Shown piece by piece: positions 1 through 8,764 of a stretch of DNA of 64,000 nt. The position numbers and the translations under genes were made by a program. Below the pieces are notes generated by a model. That model made no database searches and was not told the DNA's origin. It saw nothing but the letters and a program-made list of their open reading frames with translations. The DNA comes from Glaesserella australis (GTDB lineage: Bacteria > Pseudomonadota > Gammaproteobacteria > Enterobacterales > Pasteurellaceae): NCBI RefSeq assembly GCF_003260095.1, contig NZ_PTPX01000007.1, positions 64,040-128,039 of the forward strand, read 5' to 3'. Each line of letters begins with the position of its first letter. Within the stretch, counting starts at the first letter, position 1.

Positions 1-167
1 CTATTTTGCGTTTGGCTGGCTACGAGCTGAAATTTGAGCTTGATGTGCCGTACAAAGTGGCGATCAACGAAGCGATTGAAGTGGCTAAAGTGTTTGGTGC
101 TGATGACAGCCATAAATATGTCAATGGCGTGTTGGACAAACTTGCTCCCGCGTTAAACCGCAAATAA
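1..167 (+). CDS. nusB: NusB C-terminal fragment, transcription antitermination factor (cut by window start)
   Basis: Only the last 54 or so codons are present, in the frame starting at base 3. The translation runs through [11 protein letters not shown], then [14 protein letters not shown] and ends KLAPALNRK. This matches the conserved C-terminal helices of NusB, the small all-helical factor that binds boxA RNA with NusE (S10) to stop premature termination on rRNA operons. A thiL gene begins 18 bases downstream, and nusB-thiL-pgpA is a common gammaproteobacterial order, which supports the call. Start and promoter lie outside the window. Confidence 0.88.
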   Translation, partial: ILRLAGYELKFELDVPYKVAINEAIEVAKVFGADDSHKYVNGVLDKLAPALNRK

Positions 168-185
168 ACGTCAGTAGGCAAAGCA

Positions 186-1160
186 ATGGGCGAGTTTGAT
201 CTGATAAAACAGTATTTTAATCAGCACAAGCGGTTAGATCGTGATGATATTCTGCAAACGATCGGGGACGACTGTGCGGTCACGCAACTGCCTGTGGATA
301 ACCAGCTCGCCATTACGACAGACACACTGGTTTTAGGAACCCATTTTTTACCGACCATTTCCCCAGCGGATCTAGCCTATAAATCTGTGGCAGTAAACCT
401 AAGTGATTTAGCGGCAATGGGGGCAAAACCAGCGTGGGTTTCCCTTGCTTTGACCTTATCTGAAGTGGATCATCAATGGCTAGCAGACTTTAGTCAGTCG
501 CTTTTTGCATTTTTAGATCAACATCAGACCGCTTTGATCGGTGGTGATACCACCAAAGGACATCTCGCCATTACCCTTACCGCACAAGGCTTCTTACCCA
601 AAGGAAAAGGGCTGTATCGCCACAAAGCGAAAGTCGGCGATCTGATTTATGTGTCAGGTTATGTGGGCGACAGCTCCGCAGGTTTAGATCTGCTACTTAA
701 TCCACCGACATCACTTACCGCTGAACAGCATTACTTAATTCAACGTCATTTACGCCCAACGCCACGTATTGAACTAGGACAGTTGCTTCTTAATTATTCA
801 CAATGCGCCATTGATATTTCTGACGGTTTGTTAGCAGATTTAGGGCATATTTTAGAGCGAGGCGGTTGTGGTGCGGAAATTAATGTGGATAAGTTACCGC
901 TTTCAACGGCATTATTGCAGACTTATTCACAACAGCAAGCAGAACAGTTTGCTCTCACTGGGGGAGAAGATTATGAACTCTGTTTCACTGTGCCAAAAGA
1001 ACAGCAACAAGCAATGGAACAAGCCATTGCCAAACTTGGTTTAAACTGCACTTGTATCGGAAGCATTACGGACGCAAGCGGTGGTTTATCCCTATTAAAA
1101 AACGGGCAAATTTACCCACAACCAACTCATATCGGTTTCGATCACTTTACAGCCAAATGA
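186..1160 (+). CDS. thiL: Thiamine-monophosphate kinase ThiL
   Basis: ThiL phosphorylates thiamine monophosphate to thiamine pyrophosphate with ATP, the last step of cofactor synthesis. The 324-residue protein has the family length. It shows the ATP/Mg-binding signatures of the PurM/ThiL fold: GDDCA near residue 27, TTDTLVLGTHF near 44-54, AVNLSDLAAMGA near 69-80, and GGDTTKG near 119. The start is the ATG 18 bases after nusB. A USS core (226-234) is embedded in its first codons. The stop overlaps the pgpA start (ATGA), implying translational coupling in a nusB-thiL-pgpA operon. Confidence 0.95.
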   Translation: MGEFDLIKQYFNQHKRLDRDDILQTIGDDCAVTQLPVDNQLAITTDTLVLGTHFLPTISPADLAYKSVAVNLSDLAAMGAKPAWVSLALTLSEVDHQWLADFSQSLFAFLDQHQTALIGGDTTKGHLAITLTAQGFLPKGKGLYRHKAKVGDLIYVSGYVGDSSAGLDLLLNPPTSLTAEQHYLIQRHLRPTPRIELGQLLLNYSQCAIDISDGLLADLGHILERGGCGAEINVDKLPLSTALLQTYSQQQAEQFALTGGEDYELCFTVPKEQQQAMEQAIAKLGLNCTCIGSITDASGGLSLLKNGQIYPQPTHIGFDHFTAK

Positions 1161-1627
1161 AGATTAACTTAAAAAATCCCATTCACTTTTTCGCCTTTGG
1201 TTTCGGCTCGGGACTAATCAAACCTGCACCAGGAACTTGGGGAAGCCTTGCAGGGCTTATCCTTGCGATTTTTTTATGGAAACTGACCGCTTCTACCGCC
1301 TTTTTTGTGCTACTGAGTTTTGTCGCTTTTATCGGCGGTTGCTACCTGTGCGAAAAAGCAAGCCACGATCTTGGCGTACACGATGACGGACGGATTGTGT
1401 GGGACGAAATTGTCGCTATTTTTGTGATCTTCATCTTTTTACCCGAACACAGCTGGCTCTATTACGGGCTGACGTTCATCACTTTCCGCCTGTTCGATAT
1501 TCTCAAACCTTACCCGATCCGCTATTTCGATCAACATCTCAAAGGGGGACTGGGCATTATGTTTGACGATATTTTAGCAGCCGTTTACTCGATCATTTCA
1601 CTCTATTTAATTTCTTGGTGTATTTAA
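1157..1627 (+). CDS. pgpA: Phosphatidylglycerophosphatase A
   Basis: PgpA removes the phosphate of phosphatidylglycerophosphate at the inner membrane to give phosphatidylglycerol. The open frame extends upstream to 1052, but the ATG at 1157 overlapping the thiL stop gives the usual 156-residue protein starting MKINLKNPIHFFAFGFGSG. Family features are visible: PAPGTWGSLAGL near the N-terminus, the acidic DDGRIVWDE segment near residue 77 and FDDILAAVYS near the C-terminus, with several hydrophobic membrane segments. It continues the nusB-thiL operon; the LysE-type gene follows after one base. Confidence 0.93.
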   Translation: MKINLKNPIHFFAFGFGSGLIKPAPGTWGSLAGLILAIFLWKLTASTAFFVLLSFVAFIGGCYLCEKASHDLGVHDDGRIVWDEIVAIFVIFIFLPEHSWLYYGLTFITFRLFDILKPYPIRYFDQHLKGGLGIMFDDILAAVYSIISLYLISWCI

Positions 1628-1628
1628 A

Positions 1629-2249
1629 ATGTGGACGATCTTTTTTGTGCAATTAGTCGGCTTAATTAGTCCCGGTCCTGATTTTTTCTATGTTAGCCGC
1701 AAAGCAATGGCAGACACTCGTCGTAATGCGATTTTAGGGGCAATCGGCATTTCTATCGGCGTAGGATTTTGGGCATTGCTCACCCTATTTGGCTTGGCGT
1801 TTTTAAACAAAACCTTGCCATCATTTCAATTTATTTTGATGATTTGCGGCGGCAGCTACTTAACCTACAACGGTATTCAAATGGTGCAAATCACCCAAAA
1901 CGCCCAAATTCAAGGCGGAAAAACAACAACCGACAACACATCAGCGTGGAAAGAGATTGTCAAAGGCTTGATGATCAACCTTTCCAATCCCAAAATCGTG
2001 GTCTTTTTCAGTAGTGTATTAGCAGGTTATGTGGCAAATCTATCCGCTTTATCGGATCTGCTTGCCGTGTTAGCTATTTTAGTGGGCAGTGCGATTGTCT
2101 ATTTCTGGCTCGTTGCCCTACTTTTCTCACGCCCTGCTATTCGCAATTTTTACGCCAAATATAACCGCTATTTAGATAACTTCGCAGGAGCAGTGTTTAT
2201 CTTGTTTGGTGGGAAGTTGGTGTATGAAGGGATTATGGCATTTATTTAG
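1629..2249 (+). CDS. LysE/RhtB-family amino-acid exporter (RhtC-like)
   Basis: Six-helix inner-membrane exporter of the LysE/RhtB family, which pumps out threonine, homoserine, lysine or related amino acids. The diagnostic N-terminal motif GLISPGPDFFYVSRKA is present at residues 11-26, followed by a glycine-rich helix, the YLTYNGIQM segment and the NLSNPKIVVFFSSV motif near residue 117. Length (206 residues) is typical, and the sequence recalls E. coli RhtC, but substrate cannot be read from sequence. It starts one base after pgpA and its 3' end overlaps that of convergent treR by 4 bases, with no terminator between them. Confidence 0.88.
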   Translation: MWTIFFVQLVGLISPGPDFFYVSRKAMADTRRNAILGAIGISIGVGFWALLTLFGLAFLNKTLPSFQFILMICGGSYLTYNGIQMVQITQNAQIQGGKTTTDNTSAWKEIVKGLMINLSNPKIVVFFSSVLAGYVANLSALSDLLAVLAILVGSAIVYFWLVALLFSRPAIRNFYAKYNRYLDNFAGAVFILFGGKLVYEGIMAFI

Positions 2250-3184
2250 AGTTGCCCAAAAGTAACTCGAATCTGCTCAACGTTTTTATTGCCATCCAAT
2301 TGTTTTAATAAGAGTGTTACAGCCCCTTTTCCCGCTTGTGGATAACCAAAATCTAAACTGATTAATTTAGGGGCAACAAATTGCAACATTTCATTCTGTC
2401 CAATACATGCAAGCGGTCGGATTTGCGCTATTTCTTGCATATATTTAAATGCTCCGACTGCTAAACTACTACTTGCGCATAATAAAGCCGATATAGGTTT
2501 ATCAAAAAGTAAGCCAACATTTTGATAACCGCTCTCTGCACCTAGGTCAGCTTTAACCAAATTAGGTTCTAATTGGTATTTTTGACAAAAATTAAGGTAG
2601 CTTTGATTTCGTAGTTTGCCTGTTGTTTCATCACTATCTTTTACACCAAGGTATGCAATATCTCGATGACCTTGCATATAAAGCTTAAACATCAACGCTT
2701 CTACTGCTTTTTCATCATCATAGACAACTGAAGAAATCTGGGGATACTCTCGTGCTACTGTAACTAATGCACCTTTCCACGACTTCATCATATCTGCATT
2801 TAATTGAGAAAAACCAAACAGAATAATGCCGTTGACTTGGCGTTGTTTAAAGAGCTGGAAGTGTTTACTCACTAATTCAGGCTGAAACTTACTTTCAACA
2901 ATTAATGGTGTAATACCTTTTTGATACAATTCATGCAAAATTGCACTCAATGTTTGGGACTCAGCCACAGAATTTAAGCGTGTTACAATAATACCAACAA
3001 CAGGATCTGCAGCCCCTCGCATTGCTCTTGCACTACGATTTGGTTCAAAACCAACTTGACTGATAATGTCCTGAACTCTCTGACGTGTTTCTTCTGACAC
3101 GTTCGGATCATCATTTAAGACGCGAGAGACGGTTGACTTACCAACCTTGGCAAGTAAAGCAATATCTTTAATTGTATATTTCAT
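2246..3184 (-). CDS. treR: LacI-family repressor, TreR-like (trehalose operon repressor)
   Basis: The N-terminal helix-turn-helix IKDIALLAKVGKSTVSRVLN is followed by the LacI hinge RSARAMRG and a periplasmic-binding-protein-like effector domain. Alignment from memory with E. coli TreR is good along the whole length (KSTVSRVLN, FEPNRSARAMRG, VGIIVTRL, YDDEKA, GHRDIAYLGV, DSDETTGK). E. coli TreR binds trehalose-6-phosphate and represses treBC. No treB or treC lies in this window, so the target genes are elsewhere or the ligand differs. Its start overlaps by one base the stop of the upstream chalcone-isomerase-like gene (TAATG), implying co-transcription. The family call is firm; the TreR ligand is inference. 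Confidence 0.82.
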   Translation of the reverse strand: MKYTIKDIALLAKVGKSTVSRVLNDDPNVSEETRQRVQDIISQVGFEPNRSARAMRGAADPVVGIIVTRLNSVAESQTLSAILHELYQKGITPLIVESKFQPELVSKHFQLFKQRQVNGIILFGFSQLNADMMKSWKGALVTVAREYPQISSVVYDDEKAVEALMFKLYMQGHRDIAYLGVKDSDETTGKLRNQSYLNFCQKYQLEPNLVKADLGAESGYQNVGLLFDKPISALLCASSSLAVGAFKYMQEIAQIRPLACIGQNEMLQFVAPKLISLDFGYPQAGKGAVTLLLKQLDGNKNVEQIRVTFGQL

Positions 3185-3903
3185 TAGATCGCTGGCTGTG
3201 CTTTCTCTGGAATTGGATCGCTTGCTGGAATAATCTCAATTTCTGAATCGTCTTGAGTTTCTTCCTTCTTATCTATTGGCTTTTCTGTATTCTCTGGCAC
3301 ACTATCTTTGGAAACATTTTCATTCGTTTTTTCCGAAGTTTTAGATTCCAAATTATCTACGGATTGTTCATTTTTCTCCGTACTATTTACCACCTGCGGA
3401 GTATTCACAACAAATGTCTTATCTTGCTCTTTTTGTTGAATTAATTTACGACCAATTTCAACTCGCGGATCTAACCAAATAGAGACAACTGCATCACTAA
3501 ACTCTTTATTAAACTCTTCAGGAATCACTGTATCATTTAAAACAAAGTAGCCTTTATCATCCAAAGCGATATAACTTAATACATCATCCTTTTTAATGTT
3601 AGGAAGAATTTTGCGTAAACGATCTACAACATCATCTTGGTCTTTTAGTGTAATCCCTAGATTAGACCAAGAACGAGCAAGAGAAATAGCAAAATCACGC
3701 CCATCTACAGGTTTTGCATATTTTAGCGTCAACATCAAAGGACGCATATTTTCTATGTATTGCCCTGTTTCTGAAAACAGCGAAATATTATAAATTTTGA
3801 ATGGGCCCCAAACATAATCTACATCATTAATTTTCTGCCACGTTGCTTGAGCAACTTGACTAAAGATTAATGATAAAAAAGAGATAAAAATAAGACGACG
3901 CAT
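3184..3903 (-). CDS. Chalcone-isomerase-like exported protein with acidic, low-complexity tail
   Basis: A signal peptide (about residues 1-20, ending AQATWQ) leads into a chalcone-isomerase-like domain. Its hallmark strand VWGPFKIYNISLFSETGQY is at about 30-48, followed by LTLKYAKPVDGRDFA. Bacterial members of this family are periplasmic and of unknown function; plant-type isomerase activity is not implied. After about residue 165 the chain becomes a Lys/Glu/Asn/Pro-rich, probably disordered tail to residue 239, which is unusual for the family. It is co-transcribed with treR (one-base overlap). Confidence 0.75.
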   Translation of the reverse strand: MRRLIFISFLSLIFSQVAQATWQKINDVDYVWGPFKIYNISLFSETGQYIENMRPLMLTLKYAKPVDGRDFAISLARSWSNLGITLKDQDDVVDRLRKILPNIKKDDVLSYIALDDKGYFVLNDTVIPEEFNKEFSDAVVSIWLDPRVEIGRKLIQQKEQDKTFVVNTPQVVNSTEKNEQSVDNLESKTSEKTNENVSKDSVPENTEKPIDKKEETQDDSEIEIIPASDPIPEKAQPAI

Positions 3904-4080
3904 ATGCTATACAATAACTAACCAAAATTAACTAACATTATACCGCTAAATGAAAAGATTTAGCATGAAGATTTTATAGGAAAATTTTGTGATCAACTTC
4001 AAATTTTGAAGATATTATCACAGCTAACTTTGTTAAAGATGATACTATGCGACAAATTATCCACAACATAGGAGTCAATT

Positions 4081-4293
4081 ATGTTCCCAGAATATCGAGA
4101 TTTAATCACCAAACTCAAAACTGAGGATGCGCACTTTGCTCGTCTTTTCGATAAGCACAATGAGTTAGATCAGAGAATAAAAAATATGGAAGCCAATATT
4201 GAATTAGCCACACACACAGAAGTGGAAATATTGAAAAAAGAAAAGCTTCATATTAAAGACGAGCTTTATGCTATATTGAAAAGCAAAGGATAA
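4081..4293 (+). CDS. YdcH/DUF465-family small coiled-coil protein
   Basis: A 70-residue charged, almost entirely helical protein starting MFPEYRDLITKLK, with the DUF465 pattern of an HxxFxxLxxxHxxLDxxI-like first helix (DAHFARLFDKHNELDQRI) and a second helix rich in Lys and Glu (LKKEKLHIKDEL). E. coli YdcH belongs to this family; the function is not established. The ribosome-binding site AGGAG lies 7 bases upstream of the ATG. It stands alone and is followed by a bidirectional terminator shared with the OmpA-like gene. Confidence 0.85.
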   Translation: MFPEYRDLITKLKTEDAHFARLFDKHNELDQRIKNMEANIELATHTEVEILKKEKLHIKDELYAILKSKG

Positions 4294-4301
4294 ACCCTAA
4301 A

Positions 4302-4332
4302 AAATAAAAGCGGATTTAATCCGCTTTTATTT
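4302..4332. terminator. Bidirectional intrinsic terminator
   Basis: A hairpin with arms AAAAGCGGATT / AATCCGCTTTT is flanked by A and T runs on either side. It lies between the convergent YdcH-like and OmpA-like genes and can terminate both. Confidence 0.9.
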
Positions 4333-4345
4333 ATTAAGAAGTAAA

Positions 4346-4849
4346 TTATTCTGCTTTAATAACTACACGACGGTTAGGTTTCAAGCAATCTTTTAATGCT
4401 TGACCTGTTTCACCTTTACATGCTTTTACTTGATTCGCTTTACCACGACCAGTAGCTTTGATATTTGCTTTCACACCTTGTGATTGTAAGTAAGCTTTCG
4501 CTGTATTTGCACGTTCTTGTGATAGTTTTAAGTTATAAGCTGCAGAACCTAAACGGTCAGTATAGCCTGTTACAGTTAAGCGGCTTGCACCTGACGCTTT
4601 GATTTCTTTTGCAATACGATCTAATGTCGACTTACCTTTAGCAGTTAAATTTGATTTATCAAAATCAAATAAGAAGTCGCCACTTAACACATATTCTTTA
4701 GCTGGTGCTGGTGCCGCTGGCGCTGCAGGAGCTGGTGTTGCTGCCGGAGCTTGCATATCACGGTTAACACTTGATGCAGAGAAACAACCTGCAAGAAGTA
4801 ATGCTGTTGCAGAAACAGTCGCTAATTTTGCAAAATTTTTAATCATCAT
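4346..4849 (-). CDS. OmpA-family peptidoglycan-associated lipoprotein
   Basis: Residues 1-22 form a lipoprotein signal ending in the lipobox LLAGC, so the mature protein is acylated and probably outer-membrane anchored. An Ala/Pro-rich linker (about 34-50) leads to an OmpA C-terminal peptidoglycan-binding domain with FDFDKSNLT, TGYTDRLGSAAYN, LSQERANTAKAYL and PNRRVVI. A Cys pair (KACKG and KDCLK) matches the disulfide loop seen in OmpA-like domains. The gene is monocistronic, not in a tol-pal cluster, so I do not call it Pal itself. It begins with two Met codons; either could be used with the AAGGAA ribosome-binding site. Confidence 0.85.
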   Translation of the reverse strand: MMIKNFAKLATVSATALLLAGCFSASSVNRDMQAPAATPAPAAPAAPAPAKEYVLSGDFLFDFDKSNLTAKGKSTLDRIAKEIKASGASRLTVTGYTDRLGSAAYNLKLSQERANTAKAYLQSQGVKANIKATGRGKANQVKACKGETGQALKDCLKPNRRVVIKAE

Positions 4850-5055
4850 AATTTCCTTAAAAATAATAAAATGGTTAGAAAATAAAACCGTTTGTTATAC
4901 TAAATTTTTCTTGTCCAAAACACAAGATAAAAGGCTTTTTATTAAACAAAATATTTAAATGTTTTATTAATTTTTTGTAAAAAATCCGACAAATCTTACC
5001 GCTTGTACGCTATAATAACTCCATTTACTGTATAAAATCACATAAAGAGGCAGTG

Positions 5056-7248
5056 ATGGATTTTTCTTTACTACTTGATGGCTTAAACGACAAACAGCGA
5101 GAAGCGGTGGCAGCCCCGATTGGTAACTATTTGGTACTGGCGGGGGCTGGTAGTGGCAAAACACGGGTGCTGACACATCGTATTGCGTGGTTGATCGGCG
5201 TGGAAAATGTCGCTGAATCGAATATCCTTGCGGTAACCTTTACCAACAAAGCTGCAACCGAAATGCGTCATCGTATTGAATATACCCTAGCTCAAGCAAG
5301 CGATCATCGCCTGTTTGGTATGTGGGTTGGGACTTTCCACAGCATTGCTAACCGCTTGTTACGCGCCCATTATCTTGATGCCAATCTTCCGCAAGATTTT
5401 CAGATTATGGATACGGAAGATCAGCAACGCCTAATCAAACGCCTGTTGAAACTCCATAATTTAGATGAAAAACAGTTTCCGCCAAAACAGGTGGCGTGGT
5501 TTATCAATGCCCAAAAAGATCAAGGCTTGCGTGCCAAAGATTTGAAGAAGAGCCACGATGATCTCCATTCGCAAAAACTGGTGCAAATTTATCAAATCTA
5601 TCAAGAAGCATGCGACCGTGCAGGTTTGTTGGATTTTGCCGAATTGCTTATCCGTTCTTATGAATTGTTCAAATATAACCCATTGATTTTACAACGTTAT
5701 CAACAACGTTTTCAGCATATTTTGATTGACGAGTTTCAGGATACCAACAACATTCAATATGATTTAATCCGCTTGTTAGCAGGTAATACGGGAAAAGTGA
5801 TGATTGTTGGAGATGACGATCAGTCGATTTACGGCTGGCGTGGGGCGCAAGTGGAAAATATTCAACGTTTCTTAACGGATTATCACCAAGCTCAAACCAT
5901 TCGTCTTGAACAAAATTACCGCTCAACAGGGCATATTTTAAATGCCGCAAATGAGCTGATTGCCAATAACGACAACCGTCTTGGAAAAAACCTTTGGACA
6001 GACAAAGGCGATGGCGATCCTGTTGATATTTATTGTGCTTTCAATGAGTTAGACGAGGCTCGCTTTGTCGCATCGCAAATTAAACAGTGGAAAGAAGATG
6101 AGGGCGATCTCAATCAATGTGCCGTGCTGTATCGAAGCAATGCACAGTCTCGGGTGGTTGAAGAAGCTTTAATTCAAGCCAACATTCCCTATCGTATTTA
6201 CGGTGGAATGCGGTTCTTTGAACGTCAAGAGATCAAAGATGCCCTTGCCTATTTGCGTTTGATTGCCAACCGCCAAGATGATGCCTCCTTTGAGCGTGTG
6301 GTCAATACGCCGCCACGAGCGATTGGGGATCGCACTTTGGACACATTACGCCAGCTCACTCGTACTCGCCAAATCACTCTGTGGCAAGCCATTCAAGTGG
6401 CTATTCAAGAAGAACAACTTTCGGGGCGAGCAGCGTCTGCCTTGCTTCGTTTTGTTGAATTGATTAACGCCCTTGAGCAAGAAACGGAGCAGATGCCCCT
6501 GTTTGAGCAGACCGATTTTGTGATTAAAAAATCGGGGCTATATGAAATGTATAAGCAAGAAAAAGGCGAGAAAGGCGAAGTGCGGATCGAAAACTTGGAA
6601 GAGTTAGTCACCGCCGCACGCCAGTTTGTGAAGCCTGACGAAGCAGATGAAATGACGGATCTGACCGCTTTCTTAACCCACGCAAGCCTTGAAGCAGGTG
6701 AAACGCAAGCATCGCCACATCAAGATTATGTAGAACTGATGACGCTACACTCAGCAAAAGGCTTGGAGTTTCCACGCGTATTTATTGTCGGTGTGGAAGA
6801 AGGGATTTTCCCGAGCGGAATGAGCTTTGATGAAGGTCGTTTGCAAGAAGAACGCCGCCTTGCTTATGTTGGCATTACCCGAGCGAAGAAAAAACTCACA
6901 ATCAGCTACGCCGAAAGTCGCCGATTATACGGCAAAGAAGAACGACATCTGCCGTCTCGTTTTATCGGCGAGTTGCCCGAAGAACATATTCGAGAAGTGC
7001 GTCTGCGTGGCAATATCAACCGCCCAGCCAGCGTTGCTACATTTGCAAAACCACAAGCTAAATCAACCGCTTGTATTGACGACGGCAACGTATGGAAAAT
7101 GGGGCAAAAAGTCCGCCACGAAAAATTCGGGCAAGGTACCATTATCAATGTAGAGGGCAGTGGCGAACAGACACGCTTACAAATTGCCTTTGTACAACAA
7201 GGGATTAAGTGGTTGATTGCCAAAGTGGCGAAATTAGAAAGAATATAA
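5056..7248 (+). CDS. uvrD: DNA helicase II UvrD
   Basis: Superfamily 1A 3'-5' DNA helicase acting in nucleotide-excision and mismatch repair. Walker A GAGSGKT is near residue 29, followed by TFTNKAATEM, the Walker B DEFQDTN near 220, DDQSIYGWRGA, QNYRST and the C-terminal LMTLHSAKGLEF, PSGM and RRLAYVGITRAKKKL motifs. The UvrD tail domain ends the protein (VRHEKFGQGTIINVEG...WLIAKVAKL). A GTG at 5053 directly precedes the ATG at 5056; the ATG is chosen because AAAGAGG (5044-5050) is then at proper spacing, giving 730 residues. Monocistronic, ended by a shared terminator. Confidence 0.96.
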   Translation: MDFSLLLDGLNDKQREAVAAPIGNYLVLAGAGSGKTRVLTHRIAWLIGVENVAESNILAVTFTNKAATEMRHRIEYTLAQASDHRLFGMWVGTFHSIANRLLRAHYLDANLPQDFQIMDTEDQQRLIKRLLKLHNLDEKQFPPKQVAWFINAQKDQGLRAKDLKKSHDDLHSQKLVQIYQIYQEACDRAGLLDFAELLIRSYELFKYNPLILQRYQQRFQHILIDEFQDTNNIQYDLIRLLAGNTGKVMIVGDDDQSIYGWRGAQVENIQRFLTDYHQAQTIRLEQNYRSTGHILNAANELIANNDNRLGKNLWTDKGDGDPVDIYCAFNELDEARFVASQIKQWKEDEGDLNQCAVLYRSNAQSRVVEEALIQANIPYRIYGGMRFFERQEIKDALAYLRLIANRQDDASFERVVNTPPRAIGDRTLDTLRQLTRTRQITLWQAIQVAIQEEQLSGRAASALLRFVELINALEQETEQMPLFEQTDFVIKKSGLYEMYKQEKGEKGEVRIENLEELVTAARQFVKPDEADEMTDLTAFLTHASLEAGETQASPHQDYVELMTLHSAKGLEFPRVFIVGVEEGIFPSGMSFDEGRLQEERRLAYVGITRAKKKLTISYAESRRLYGKEERHLPSRFIGELPEEHIREVRLRGNINRPASVATFAKPQAKSTACIDDGNVWKMGQKVRHEKFGQGTIINVEGSGEQTRLQIAFVQQGIKWLIAKVAKLERI

Positions 7249-7251
7249 AAC

Positions 7252-7282
7252 AAATAAGCCGAGTTAACTACTCGGCTTATTT
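7252..7282. terminator. Bidirectional terminator between uvrD and purD
   Basis: Inverted repeat AAATAAGCCGAGT / ACTCGGCTTATTT with a short TAACT loop and T runs in both directions, between two converging genes. Confidence 0.9.
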
Positions 7283-7284
7283 CA

Positions 7285-8574
7285 TTAGGCTTGGTTTTCT
7301 CTTTCCACAGCGCGATAACCAATATCACGACGATAGAATCTGCCCTGCCATTGAATCTGTTCCGCTAATTTTAACGCTTTTTGTTGAGCCTCAAATACGC
7401 TAGAACCTAATGCTGTTGTACAAAGCACACGTCCGCCGTTTGTAAGCAACTTACCATCTTTCTGCTCAACACCAGCAAGGAACACTTTTTCGTCTTGTCG
7501 GTTTTCTGTCGGAATGCCACTGATTTCATCGCCTTTGCGATAATCGCCTGGGTAGCCTTCTGCCGCTAAAACAATCCCTAATGCTGCCTGTTCGCACCAT
7601 TTTGATTGCATTTCGTGTAATTTGCCGTCACAAGCTTTTAAACAGAGTTCGACTAAATCTGATTGCAAGCGCATCATGATCGGCTGCGTTTCAGGATCAC
7701 CAAAACGGCAGTTAAATTCGATCACCTTCGGCTGACCGTTTGGCATAATCATCAAGCCTGCGTAGAGAAAACCTGTGTATTCATTATTTTCACTCGCCAT
7801 ACCACGCACAGTTGGATAAATAATTTGTTCCATCACACGTTGGTGAATCTCTGCAGTCACTACAGGTGCAGGGGAATAAGCGCCCATTCCACCTGTATTT
7901 AAACCTTGATCGCCCTCTCCGACACGTTTATGATCTTGGCTCGTTGCCATTGGCTCAACATTTTTACCGTCCACCATCACGATAAAACTCGCTTCTTCAC
8001 CGTCTAAAAATTCTTCAATCACCACACGGCTACCCGCTTCTCCAAAAGCATTGCCTGAAAGCATATCTTTCACGGCATCTTCCGCTTCCGCTAACGTCAT
8101 CGCCACAATCACGCCTTTACCTGCGGCTAAGCCGTCCGCTTTAATCACAATCGGTGCGCCTTTTTCACGCAAATAAGCTAATGCAGGTTCGACTTCGGTA
8201 AAGTTTTGATATTCAGCAGTCGGAATACGATGACGAGCAAGGAAATCTTTGGTAAAGGCTTTTGAGCCTTCCAATTGGGCGGCGGCTTGAGTCGGTCCGA
8301 AAATGGTTAATCCTGCAGCACGAAATGCATCCACCACGCCGATCACTAACGGTGCTTCAGGGCCAACAATGGTTAATCCAATGCTGTTCTGTTTTGCAAA
8401 ATCTACTAATGCCTTCACATCTGTCGCAGAAATCGCCACATTTTCAATGCCTTGCTCTGTGGCTGTGCCTGCATTACCTGGTGCAACAAAAACGTTATCA
8501 GCCAAAGGCGATTGGCGTACTTTCCAAGCAAGCGCATGCTCACGCCCGCCATTTCCGATAATTAAAATGTTCAT
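7285..8574 (-). CDS. purD: Phosphoribosylamine--glycine ligase (GARS)
   Basis: PurD joins phosphoribosylamine and glycine with ATP, the second step of purine synthesis. The 429-residue protein starts MNILIIGNGGREHALAWK and carries the ATP-grasp motifs (IVIKADGLAAGKGVIVA, EEFLDGEEASF, the family signature RFGDPETQ and the preceding VIEFNCR). It is encoded alone, without purH. A PurR-type palindrome lies about 80 bases upstream of its start, which fits purine repression. Confidence 0.96.
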   Translation of the reverse strand: MNILIIGNGGREHALAWKVRQSPLADNVFVAPGNAGTATEQGIENVAISATDVKALVDFAKQNSIGLTIVGPEAPLVIGVVDAFRAAGLTIFGPTQAAAQLEGSKAFTKDFLARHRIPTAEYQNFTEVEPALAYLREKGAPIVIKADGLAAGKGVIVAMTLAEAEDAVKDMLSGNAFGEAGSRVVIEEFLDGEEASFIVMVDGKNVEPMATSQDHKRVGEGDQGLNTGGMGAYSPAPVVTAEIHQRVMEQIIYPTVRGMASENNEYTGFLYAGLMIMPNGQPKVIEFNCRFGDPETQPIMMRLQSDLVELCLKACDGKLHEMQSKWCEQAALGIVLAAEGYPGDYRKGDEISGIPTENRQDEKVFLAGVEQKDGKLLTNGGRVLCTTALGSSVFEAQQKALKLAEQIQWQGRFYRRDIGYRAVERENQA

Positions 8575-8654
8575 CTGAATACCTCATCTGTGAAATAGGC
8601 TATCTTGCAAAAAATTAGCAAAATCTGACCGCTTACAGCTTATGAAAAAAAACA

Positions 8655-8670
8655 ACGCAAACGTTTGCGC
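8655..8670. promoter_or_regulatory. PurR box upstream of purD
   Basis: The palindrome ACGCAAACGTTTGCGC matches the enterobacterial PurR operator consensus ACGCAAACGTTTNCNT. It sits in the 190-base spacer between divergent purD and nudC, about 80 bases before the purD ATG, so it most likely represses purD when hypoxanthine or guanine is available. Confidence 0.8.
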
Positions 8671-8764
8671 ATTTTAACGGATTTATCTCCAAGCTAAAAG
8701 AAAAAAACTACAAAACTGTGTTTTATCTTATAATTTCATCAGAATCTACAAGAAGGAAAATATA

